NCBI RefSeq assembly: GCF_004210735.1
Contig: NZ_SDZL01000026.1
Location: 1 to 40,675 of the forward strand
Origin: Brevundimonas sp.
GTDB taxonomy: Bacteria; Pseudomonadota; Alphaproteobacteria; Caulobacterales; Caulobacteraceae
DNA length: 40,675 nt
Direction: 5' to 3'
Part shown: piece after piece, positions 35,383-40,675 of the stretch
Layout of the letters: the number at the start of each line of letters is the position of its first letter
Numbering within the stretch: the first letter of the stretch is position 1
The notes under the pieces: generated by a model
Told to the model about the DNA's origin: nothing
The model's database searches: none
What the model saw: the letters and a program-made list of their open reading frames with translations, nothing else
Program-made: the position numbers and the translations under genes

Positions 35383-36467
35383 TCGCTCCGGTGTCCACCC
35401 TGAAATCCCGGCTGGCGCGCGAGATCGCCCTGACCGGGCCGATGACGGTCGCCGACTATGTCACCCGCTGCCTGCACGACCCGCAGGACGGCTACTACGC
35501 CACGCGCCCCGCGCTGGGCGAAGGCGGCGACTTCATCACCGCCCCCCTGATCAGCCAGATGTTTGGCGAGCTGCTGGGCCTGTGGGTGATCGAGGTCTGG
35601 CAAAGGCTGGGCGCGCCCGAGCGGGTGCGGCTGGTCGAGGTCGGCCCCGGCGACGGCACGTTGATATCGGACGCCCTGCGCGCCGCCCGGCTGGTCCCCG
35701 ACTTCCTCCAGGCCGTCGACCTGATCCTGATCGAACCCAGCGCCCCGCTGCGCGCCGAACAGGCCCGGCGTCTGGCCGACAGCGACGTGCATCCTCGCTG
35801 GGTGCGCGACCTGACCCGGGTCGAGACCGACGCTCCCGTCATCCTGATCGCCAACGAGGTGCTGGACTGCCTGCCCGCGCGCCAGTTCGTGAAGACCGAG
35901 GGCGGCTGGACCGAGCGGCGCGTCGGCGTCACCGACGACAACGATCTGATCTTCGGCCTGACCGCCATCTCCGGCGGGTTCCAGCGTCCGGCCTTCGACG
36001 TCGAGCCGGGTCAGGTGATCGAGGTGTCGGAACAGCAGGCCGCCTTCGGTCGCGACCTGGGCGCCCTGATCCACGCCGCCTCGGGCGCAGCCCTGCTGAT
36101 CGACTATGGCCGCGCCCGACCCGAGGCAGGCGACACCCTTCAGGCCCTGCGCCGTCACCAGAAAGTCGATCCCCTGACCACGCCGGGCGAGGCCGACCTG
36201 ACCCAATGGGCCGACTTCCCGCTGGTGCTGGAGGCCGCCCTGCGTTCCGGCGCCGACGTCACCGGCTGCGTCGGCCAGGGCGACTTCCTGAAGCGCCTGG
36301 GGATCGAAGCTCGCGCCCAGCGGTTGATCCAGAGTCGGCCCGACGCCGCGCCGGTCATCGGCCGCCAGCTGGACCGGCTGACCGCGCCCGATCAGATGGG
36401 CGACCTGTTCAAGGCGGCGGCGATCTTTTCGCCCCGCTCGCTGGCCCTTCCGGGGTTCGAGACATGA
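35379..36467 (+). CDS. MidA/NDUFAF7-type SAM-dependent methyltransferase
   Basis: The 362-residue protein matches the MidA family (mitochondrial NDUFAF7, which methylates an arginine of complex I). Signatures are GYYATRPALGEGGDFITAPLISQMFGELLG (39-68), the SAM-binding EVGPGDGTL (87-95) and NEVLDCLPARQF. I chose the GTG at 35379, which overlaps the lgt stop as GTGA; a GTG at 35391 is possible, and an ATG at 35355 would overlap lgt more. lgt-midA-pgeF is a conserved alphaproteobacterial order. In bacteria the target is likely the NuoCD homologue, but this is inference. Confidence 0.9.
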   Translation: MIAPVSTLKSRLAREIALTGPMTVADYVTRCLHDPQDGYYATRPALGEGGDFITAPLISQMFGELLGLWVIEVWQRLGAPERVRLVEVGPGDGTLISDALRAARLVPDFLQAVDLILIEPSAPLRAEQARRLADSDVHPRWVRDLTRVETDAPVILIANEVLDCLPARQFVKTEGGWTERRVGVTDDNDLIFGLTAISGGFQRPAFDVEPGQVIEVSEQQAAFGRDLGALIHAASGAALLIDYGRARPEAGDTLQALRRHQKVDPLTTPGEADLTQWADFPLVLEAALRSGADVTGCVGQGDFLKRLGIEARAQRLIQSRPDAAPVIGRQLDRLTAPDQMGDLFKAAAIFSPRSLALPGFET

Positions 36468-37234
36468 CGCTGCAACCGATCACCCACCCCCTGCTCGACG
36501 CCGCCGGCGTCCGCCATGGCTTTTTCACCCGTCAGGGCGGCGTGTCCGAGGGGATCTATGCGGGGCTGAACACCGGCGTGGGCTCAAAGGACGACCCGAA
36601 CGCCGTGACCGAGAACCGGCGTCGCGTCGCCGACGCAATGGGCGGCGGGCTGGATGATCTGTGCGGCTGCTACCAGATCCACTCCGCCGTCGCCCGCGTT
36701 GCGGAAACCGGCTGGGCGGGCGACCGGCCCGAAGGGGACGCCGTGGTGGCCGCCGTCCCCGGCCCGATCTGTTCGATCCTGACCGCCGACTGCGCCCCGG
36801 TCCTGTTCGCCGACGCCGAGGCCCGCGTGGTGGGCGCGGCCCATGCGGGCTGGAAGGGGGCCCTGGGTGGCGTGATCCACTCCACCGTCGCCGCCATGCA
36901 GGCGCTGGGCGCCCGGCCGGACCGCATGGTCGCCGTCGTCGGCCCCTGTATCGCCCAGTCCAGCTATGAGGTCGGCGCCGATTTCCAGGACCGGTTCGAG
37001 CATCACGACACCGGCTCGGGTCGCTTCTTCGCACCCGGCGGCGTCGCAGACAAACGCCTGTTCGACCTGCCCGGCTATGTGTTGTGGCGCATCGAACAGG
37101 CTGGCGTCAGCCAGTCCGCCTGGACCGGTCACGACACCCGCGCGGACGAAACCCGCTTCTTCTCCAACCGCCGCGCGTTCCTGAACGGCGAACCGGACTT
37201 CGGGCGGCTGATAAGCGCGATCACGCTGGTCTGA
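36464..37234 (+). CDS. pgeF: Peptidoglycan editing factor / purine nucleoside phosphorylase-like (YfiH)
   Basis: The 256-residue protein belongs to the multicopper-oxidase-like YfiH/LACC1 family, renamed PgeF for its role in removing L-Ser-containing precursors from peptidoglycan; some members show nucleoside phosphorylase or adenosine deaminase activity. The metal site is intact: His73 (QIHS), Cys110 (TADCAPV) and His127 (AAHAGWKG). ATGA overlap with midA shows coupling. A family A palindromic element begins right after its stop. Confidence 0.93.
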   Translation: MTLQPITHPLLDAAGVRHGFFTRQGGVSEGIYAGLNTGVGSKDDPNAVTENRRRVADAMGGGLDDLCGCYQIHSAVARVAETGWAGDRPEGDAVVAAVPGPICSILTADCAPVLFADAEARVVGAAHAGWKGALGGVIHSTVAAMQALGARPDRMVAVVGPCIAQSSYEVGADFQDRFEHHDTGSGRFFAPGGVADKRLFDLPGYVLWRIEQAGVSQSAWTGHDTRADETRFFSNRRAFLNGEPDFGRLISAITLV

Positions 37235-37235
37235 C

Positions 37236-37381
37236 CCTTCTCCCCTTGGGGGAGAAGGTGGGCGGCGAAGCCGCTCGGATGAGGGGTAGGTTTCGACAAA
37301 CGCCGGGGGTCGAGGGATGAGGCGGATCGCCCCCTCATCCGTCATGCTCCGCATGACACCTTCTCCCGCGAGGGGAGAAGG
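37236..37381. repeat. Palindromic intergenic element, family A (146 bp)
   Basis: The arms 37236-37261 and 37356-37381 pair with 3 mismatches in 26 and nearly match the arms at 21448-21616. The inner pair GGATGAGGGG / CCCCTCATCC is also shared. It fills the gap between converging pgeF and lpxC, starting 2 nt after one stop and ending 9 nt from the other, so it probably terminates both. Confidence 0.85.
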
Positions 37382-37389
37382 AAAGACGG

Positions 37390-38289
37390 TCAGCCCGCCA
37401 TCGCCATGTCGGGCACGCGCACCGTCTCGCGCCAGGCCTGCGGGTTGGCCAGCAGGGCGCGGACCAGCTGGTTGTTGATCGCGTGGCCCGCCTTGACGCC
37501 TTCGTAGCGGCCCAGGAGGGGCGCGCCCAGAACGTACAGGTCGCCGATGGCGTCCAGCGCCTTGTGCTTCACGAACTCGCGTTCCATCCGCAGGCCGCCG
37601 GGGTTCAGGATCTCGTCGCCGTCGATGACCACGGCGTTCTCCAGCGACCCGCCGCGCGCCAGACCGGCCTTGCGCAGGGCCTCGACCTCGTGGGCGAAGC
37701 CGAAGGTGCGGGCGGCCATGATGTCGGCGCGGAACGTCGCCTCGTCGACCACGAAGTCGACGACCTGATTGCCGATGACCGGCGTCGGGAAATCGATCTC
37801 GAACCGCATTTCGTAACGGTCGCAGGGCAACAGGGCGGCCGACTTGTCGCCGTCCTCGACCCGGATCGGCTCCAGAATCTCGATATAGCGGACCGGCGCT
37901 TCCTGACGACGGAAACCGGCGCGATCCAGCAGTTGCACGAACTGCAACGCCGACCCGTCCAGGATCGGCAGTTCCGGCCCGTCCACCTCGATCACCGCGT
38001 TTGACACGCCCAGCGCGCACAGGGCGGCCATCAGGTGCTCGATCGTCGACAGGCGCACGCCCGCCGCATTCTCGATCATGGTGTTCAGGCGCGCGTCCAC
38101 GACCGCCTCGCCCGTCACGGGGATGCGGTTGTCGCGGTCGGTCACGTCGGTGCGCACGAAGACCACGCCCGTGCCCGGCGCGGCCGGACGCACGACCAGC
38201 TTGACCCGCTGGCCGGTGTGGACGCCCACGCCGGCGCAGATCGCCGGCGCGATGATCGTCTGTTCGTGATGGTCGTTGCGGACCGACAA
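37390..38289 (-). CDS. lpxC: UDP-3-O-acyl-N-acetylglucosamine deacetylase
   Basis: The 299-residue zinc enzyme performs the committed step of lipid A synthesis. The active-site Glu84 and zinc ligand His85 lie in STIEHLMAAL, the other ligands His242 and Asp246 in FVKHKALDAIGD, and the general acid His269 in KAGHAINN. The start is TTG at 38289: a stop codon lies six codons upstream and no ATG or GTG precedes the conserved region. No good ribosome-binding site is visible, so translation may be weak or partly controlled. It lies close to the ftsZ end, as in many proteobacteria. Confidence 0.95.
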   Translation of the reverse strand: MSVRNDHHEQTIIAPAICAGVGVHTGQRVKLVVRPAAPGTGVVFVRTDVTDRDNRIPVTGEAVVDARLNTMIENAAGVRLSTIEHLMAALCALGVSNAVIEVDGPELPILDGSALQFVQLLDRAGFRRQEAPVRYIEILEPIRVEDGDKSAALLPCDRYEMRFEIDFPTPVIGNQVVDFVVDEATFRADIMAARTFGFAHEVEALRKAGLARGGSLENAVVIDGDEILNPGGLRMEREFVKHKALDAIGDLYVLGAPLLGRYEGVKAGHAINNQLVRALLANPQAWRETVRVPDMAMAG

Positions 38290-38442
38290 AACGCTTGCTC
38301 GCTTCTACGGACTCCAGGAACGCGGAGTTCGCCTCGCCTCCCCTCTACCGGGGCGGCCGCAACCGGAAAATGAAAGTCGGGTTTCGGATTGTTTCGTTAA
38401 CGCAGGAACCAAACGGCCCGTCGGCGGTCGTCGCTCTCGGCC

Positions 38443-39213
38443 TCACGCCGCCGCCCGCGCCTCGTCCGGGCGCAGGGTCAGCACCCGCACCCCGTCGCGC
38501 GTCACCGCCACCGTATGCTCGAACTGGGCCGACAGCTTTCCGTCCTCGGTGACGACGGTCCAGCCATCCTCCAGCTCCCGGACCGTCCGGCGGCCTTGAT
38601 TCAGCATCGGCTCGATGGTGAAGACCATGCCCTCGCGCAGGGTCAGCCCCTTTCCCGGCTTGCCGAAATGCAGCACCTGCGGCGCCTCGTGCATTTCGCG
38701 GCCGATGCCGTGGCCGCAATAGTCGCGCACGACCGAATAGCCGGCGCGCGTCGCATGGCGTTCGATGGCGTGGCCGATGTCGCCCAGGGTCGCGCCGGGC
38801 CGCACCGCGCGAATGCCCTTCCACAGCGCCTCATAGGTGGTGCGCACCAGCCGCCGCGCCGGGGCCGCCACCTCGCCGACCAGATAGGTCTTGCTGGAGT
38901 CGGCGATAAAGCCGTTCTTCTCCAGCGTGATATCCAGATTGACGATGTCCCCGTCCTTCAGGATCTCGTCCTTCGACGGCACGCCGTGACAGACGACGGC
39001 GTTGCGCGAGCTGTTCAGCACAAAGCCATAGCCATACTGGCCCTTGCTGGCCGGTCGCGCCTTCAGATCATCGACGATAAAGGCCTCGACCCGGTCGTTG
39101 ATCTCCAGCGTGCTCATCCCCGCCAGCGTCAACCCGTCCAGATAGGTGAACACCGAGGCCAGCAGGCGTCCCGACTGCGCCATCAGCTCGACCTCGGCCG
39201 GCGTCTTGGTCAT
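38443..39213 (-). CDS. map: Methionine aminopeptidase, type I
   Basis: The 256-residue cytosolic enzyme removes the initiator Met. All metal ligands are present at the positions expected from E. coli minus three: Asp94, Asp105, His168, Glu201 and Glu232, plus substrate-facing His76 (VVCHGVPS). There is no N-terminal extension. Its ATG overlaps the stop of the ParD-like gene by 4 nt, a pairing seen in other bacteria. Confidence 0.96.
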   Translation of the reverse strand: MTKTPAEVELMAQSGRLLASVFTYLDGLTLAGMSTLEINDRVEAFIVDDLKARPASKGQYGYGFVLNSSRNAVVCHGVPSKDEILKDGDIVNLDITLEKNGFIADSSKTYLVGEVAAPARRLVRTTYEALWKGIRAVRPGATLGDIGHAIERHATRAGYSVVRDYCGHGIGREMHEAPQVLHFGKPGKGLTLREGMVFTIEPMLNQGRRTVRELEDGWTVVTEDGKLSAQFEHTVAVTRDGVRVLTLRPDEARAAA

Positions 39214-39422
39214 GCCGCCGCAGCCGCCGGATCATGCGCATCGACGCCCGCCGCCCTCAGCTCTCGCGCCACCAGCTCCTGAAAGGTCAGGCCCGGATTC
39301 AGCTCGCACAGCATGCCCAGCCTGATCCAGAACGCCGCCTGCCCATTGATCGACCGGCACGACGCCCGACTGGCCCGCCGCAACTGCTCGTGCAGTTCGT
39401 CCTCGATGTTCACGATGCCCAT
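39210..39422 (-). CDS. ParD-like antitoxin-family protein
   Basis: The 70-residue protein matches the ParD_like family: MGIVNIEDELHEQLRRASRAS followed by RSINGQAAFWIRLGMLCE, a ribbon-helix-helix-type arrangement, with a Leu/Ala-rich tail. No toxin gene is adjacent; instead the gene overlaps map, so it may be an autoregulator or accessory factor rather than half of a toxin-antitoxin pair. An AT-rich palindrome upstream (39448-39460) could be its operator. Confidence 0.82.
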   Translation of the reverse strand: MGIVNIEDELHEQLRRASRASCRSINGQAAFWIRLGMLCELNPGLTFQELVARELRAAGVDAHDPAAAAA

Positions 39423-39928
39423 GGACTCTTTCTAATATGCGATACAGATATGTTTCATATATTTCGAAGTTATCGTTCAAACAAGGTCACTCGGCCGCCC
39501 AGCCTCTGCGGCTCACAGTTGACCGTAAACCACCGGGATGTTCACCTTTCCGTCTTGGGAGGTGCGGGGTGATAGGGCCAAGGAAATCCTGGCTGGCTCT
39601 AAAGGGATGCGTCGTGCTCTACGCCGCGCTAGTCATCTCAGGCTAAGGTGTCTTGATCTGGATGAGCGACACTTCACGCCCGCCGACGGCTCGCGACGCC
39701 GAGAAAGGCGGGATCATGATTCCGACCTTCAGATGCCATTACTTTGCGGGCACTGCCTTTTTCAGCCTTGAAACGTCAAACGGCTTCGGGGCTAAGGCTT
39801 GTCCTATATTCAAGCATCGGTGGAGGACGAACTAGACGGAGCGGATGTGTCGTTAATGACGGCGAGGAGGCGGTTAGGTCTCAGGCTCATGCCGCAACCA
39901 ACACAATGGGCTTCAGCTAGACCTCGCT
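39423..39928. other. 506-nt low-GC non-coding region
   Basis: No supportable gene lies here: short frames of up to 70 codons exist on the plus strand but have poor codon character and no convincing ribosome-binding sites. GC is visibly lower than in the neighbouring genes, and the part nearest the ParD-like gene is very AT-rich. It may hold decayed sequence from an insertion event between ftsZ and map. Confidence 0.5.
39448..39460. promoter_or_regulatory. AT-rich palindrome ATATG-TTT-CATAT upstream of the ParD-like gene
   Basis: A perfect 5-bp-arm inverted repeat in an AT-rich patch begins 26 nt upstream of the ParD-like start codon, overlapping the likely promoter of the parD-like-map pair. 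A position like this suits autoregulation by a ribbon-helix-helix protein. Confidence 0.4.
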
Positions 39929-40267
39929 TCATTGCAGGTGGGCGGCATCGACAACGTCACCGCCCATGTGTTCGATAAACGCCGCCCTAATCGCGTCCTT
40001 ATGGCCCTGCCATTTCTCAGGCTCTGAGTTCGGATTCATATTGTCCGCAAGGAACACCCATTCAACGAACTGGTCCGCTGTTACAGGACCCGAAGAAGGG
40101 ATGAGGTCATCAACGTGCAGGGGTCGGTCGTTCTTCACGCACCCACAGAAACCCCATGTGACACAGAGCAGATCCAGAAGCGCCTCATAGCCCGTCTTGG
40201 TCATCTCAAAATTCCAGCTGCGGCCGTGTCGTATGAACATAGATGACGACATGCCGGTTTCACTCAC
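39929..40267 (-). CDS. Hypothetical protein, 112 residues
   Basis: The GTG at 40267 has GGAGGAG about 9 nt upstream, supporting translation. The product is Trp/Cys-containing (ALLDLLCVTWGFCGCVKND), followed by a helical, acidic part (VTADQFVEWVFLADNMNPNSEPEKWQGHKDAIRAAFIEHMGG). There is no signal peptide or clear motif. I do not recognise the family; the WGFCG and FVEWVF segments look like a small conserved cytoplasmic protein. ATGs at 40252, 40240 and 40204 are alternatives. Base composition is lower in GC than the flanking genes, suggesting recent arrival. Confidence 0.62.
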   Translation of the reverse strand: MSETGMSSSMFIRHGRSWNFEMTKTGYEALLDLLCVTWGFCGCVKNDRPLHVDDLIPSSGPVTADQFVEWVFLADNMNPNSEPEKWQGHKDAIRAAFIEHMGGDVVDAAHLQ

Positions 40268-40321
40268 CGCCCACCGCTCCTCCGTCTTCCGGACAATCGC
40301 GGCCCTCTCTCACAACGAAAA

Positions 40322-40348
40322 CCGCCCCGGAGCGGGGCTCCGGGGCGG
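40322..40348 (-). terminator. Intrinsic terminator after ftsZ
   Basis: Arms 40322-40332 and 40338-40348 form an 11-bp, almost all-GC stem with a 5-nt loop. Read on the minus strand it is followed by TTTTCGTT. It lies 22 nt downstream of the ftsZ stop codon and separates ftsZ from the hypothetical gene. Confidence 0.8.
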
Positions 40349-40364
40349 CGGTTCAGTCTTTACG

Positions 40365-40675
40365 GTCGATCAGTTGGCCAGGCGGCGCAGGAAAGAGGGG
40401 ATCTCCAGGTCGTCGTCGGCCTGGCCCATTTCCGGCTCGCTGGTCGCCGGCTGGGCCGAAGTGGTCGGGCGCATCTGCATCGAGCCGCTGTTGCGCGAGG
40501 GCGGCGGCGCATAGCTGGGCTGCTGCTGGCGCTTCTTGCCGAACAGGCTCCAGCCGCTGCGGCGGTGGTCGCGCTCGTCATAGTGATCTTCGGCGACCAG
40601 CGAGCCGGAAATGGGCCAGGCCGACGACGACCTGGAGATCCCCTCTTTCCTGCGCCGCCTGGCCAACTGATCGAC
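40365..40675. repeat. 85-bp perfect inverted repeat at the right window edge
   Basis: Bases 40591-40675 are the exact reverse complement of 40365-40449 over all 85 positions, separated by 141 nt. The arm covers the ftsZ stop codon and the code for its last residues and reaches the final base of the window. Identity without a single change, across coding sequence and ending exactly at the boundary, points to a fold-back assembly or amplification artefact rather than a biological repeat. Confidence 0.9.
40370..40590 (-). CDS. ftsZ: Cell division protein FtsZ, C-terminal fragment
   Basis: Only the 3' end is present. It codes for the variable linker (HYDERDHRRSGWSLFGKKRQQQ, then a Pro/Ser/Gln-rich part) and the conserved C-terminal peptide DDDLEIPSFLRRLAN, which binds FtsA, ZipA-like anchors and MipZ/SepF-type partners. 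The GTPase domain lies beyond the window. The frame stays open to 40666, but 40591-40675 is an inverted copy of 40365-40449, so I count only 40370-40590 as real. The downstream terminator at 40348-40322 fits the end of the dcw cluster. Confidence 0.85.

Noticed and set aside
39210-39422. Complete type II toxin-antitoxin module
   Set aside because: Only the ParD-like protein is present; the neighbours are map and non-coding DNA.
39653-39835. 60-codon plus-strand frame in the low-GC region
   Set aside because: No clear ribosome-binding site or recognisable composition; not distinguishable from chance.
40591-40666. Extension of the ftsZ reading frame to the window edge
   Set aside because: It reads through the inverted copy of the ftsZ tail and does not encode FtsZ.

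Overview
The window reads as a high-GC alphaproteobacterial chromosome segment, most likely Caulobacterales and probably Brevundimonas. The main evidence is the flagellar cluster fliF-fliG-fliH(flbE)-fliN-flbD-flhA with a FlbD-type regulator, a CtrA-box-like sequence in front of fliF, the lgt-midA-pgeF-lpxC neighbourhood, and the FtsZ C-terminal tail at the right edge. I infer the genus from gene order and protein character; no search was run. I see no rRNA, tRNA, CRISPR array, prophage or insertion sequence.

Layout. 1-2.0 kb (minus): a cut-off secreted Cys/Pro-rich protein, a CoxE-type VWA protein and a GNAT acetyltransferase. 2.2-7.7 kb (plus): histidine phosphatase, then xseB-ispA-dxs (isoprenoid precursor supply) and a Kef-type antiporter. 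7.7-10.1 kb: phoH with an unusual terminator-bearing leader, a gamma-carbonic anhydrase, CsbD and a Nudix hydrolase. 10.1-13.1 kb (minus): a three-gene phosphorelay with ATGA overlaps (CHASE3 kinase, CheY-like regulator, receiver-HisKA_2 kinase). 13.2-21.4 kb (minus): the early flagellar operon, with a complete class A beta-lactamase gene between flbD and flhA. 21.6-27.8 kb: leucine-dehydrogenase-like enzyme, lipoprotein hydrolase, uracil-DNA glycosylase, DUF3253, thioesterase, DUF1275, GST and a CNT nucleoside transporter. 28-32.6 kb: DUF4349 lipoprotein, ilvE, an OmpR/EnvZ-type pair and a secreted protein with a tandem 11-bp repeat upstream. 32.5-34.2 kb (minus): proC, a YbjN-like protein and a UbiK/BMFP-like coiled coil. 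34.5-37.2 kb (plus): lgt-midA-pgeF. 37.4-39.4 kb (minus): lpxC, map and a ParD-like protein. 39.4-40.3 kb: a lower-GC stretch with one unknown gene, then the 3' end of ftsZ.

Structures beyond the genes. Two families of palindromic intergenic elements with 26-nt terminal inverted repeats occur three times complete and once as a half. Several intrinsic terminators and operator-like palindromes are visible. Both ends of the window fold back on themselves: the last 85 bases exactly reverse-complement 40365-40449, and the first 14 exactly reverse-complement 51-64. This looks like a contig-end artefact, so the outermost bases should not be trusted.

I did not find a convincing new multi-gene system. 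The best leads are the phoH leader or small RNA, the beta-lactamase embedded in the flagellar operon, the tandem repeat likely bound by the OmpR-type regulator, and the palindromic repeat families.
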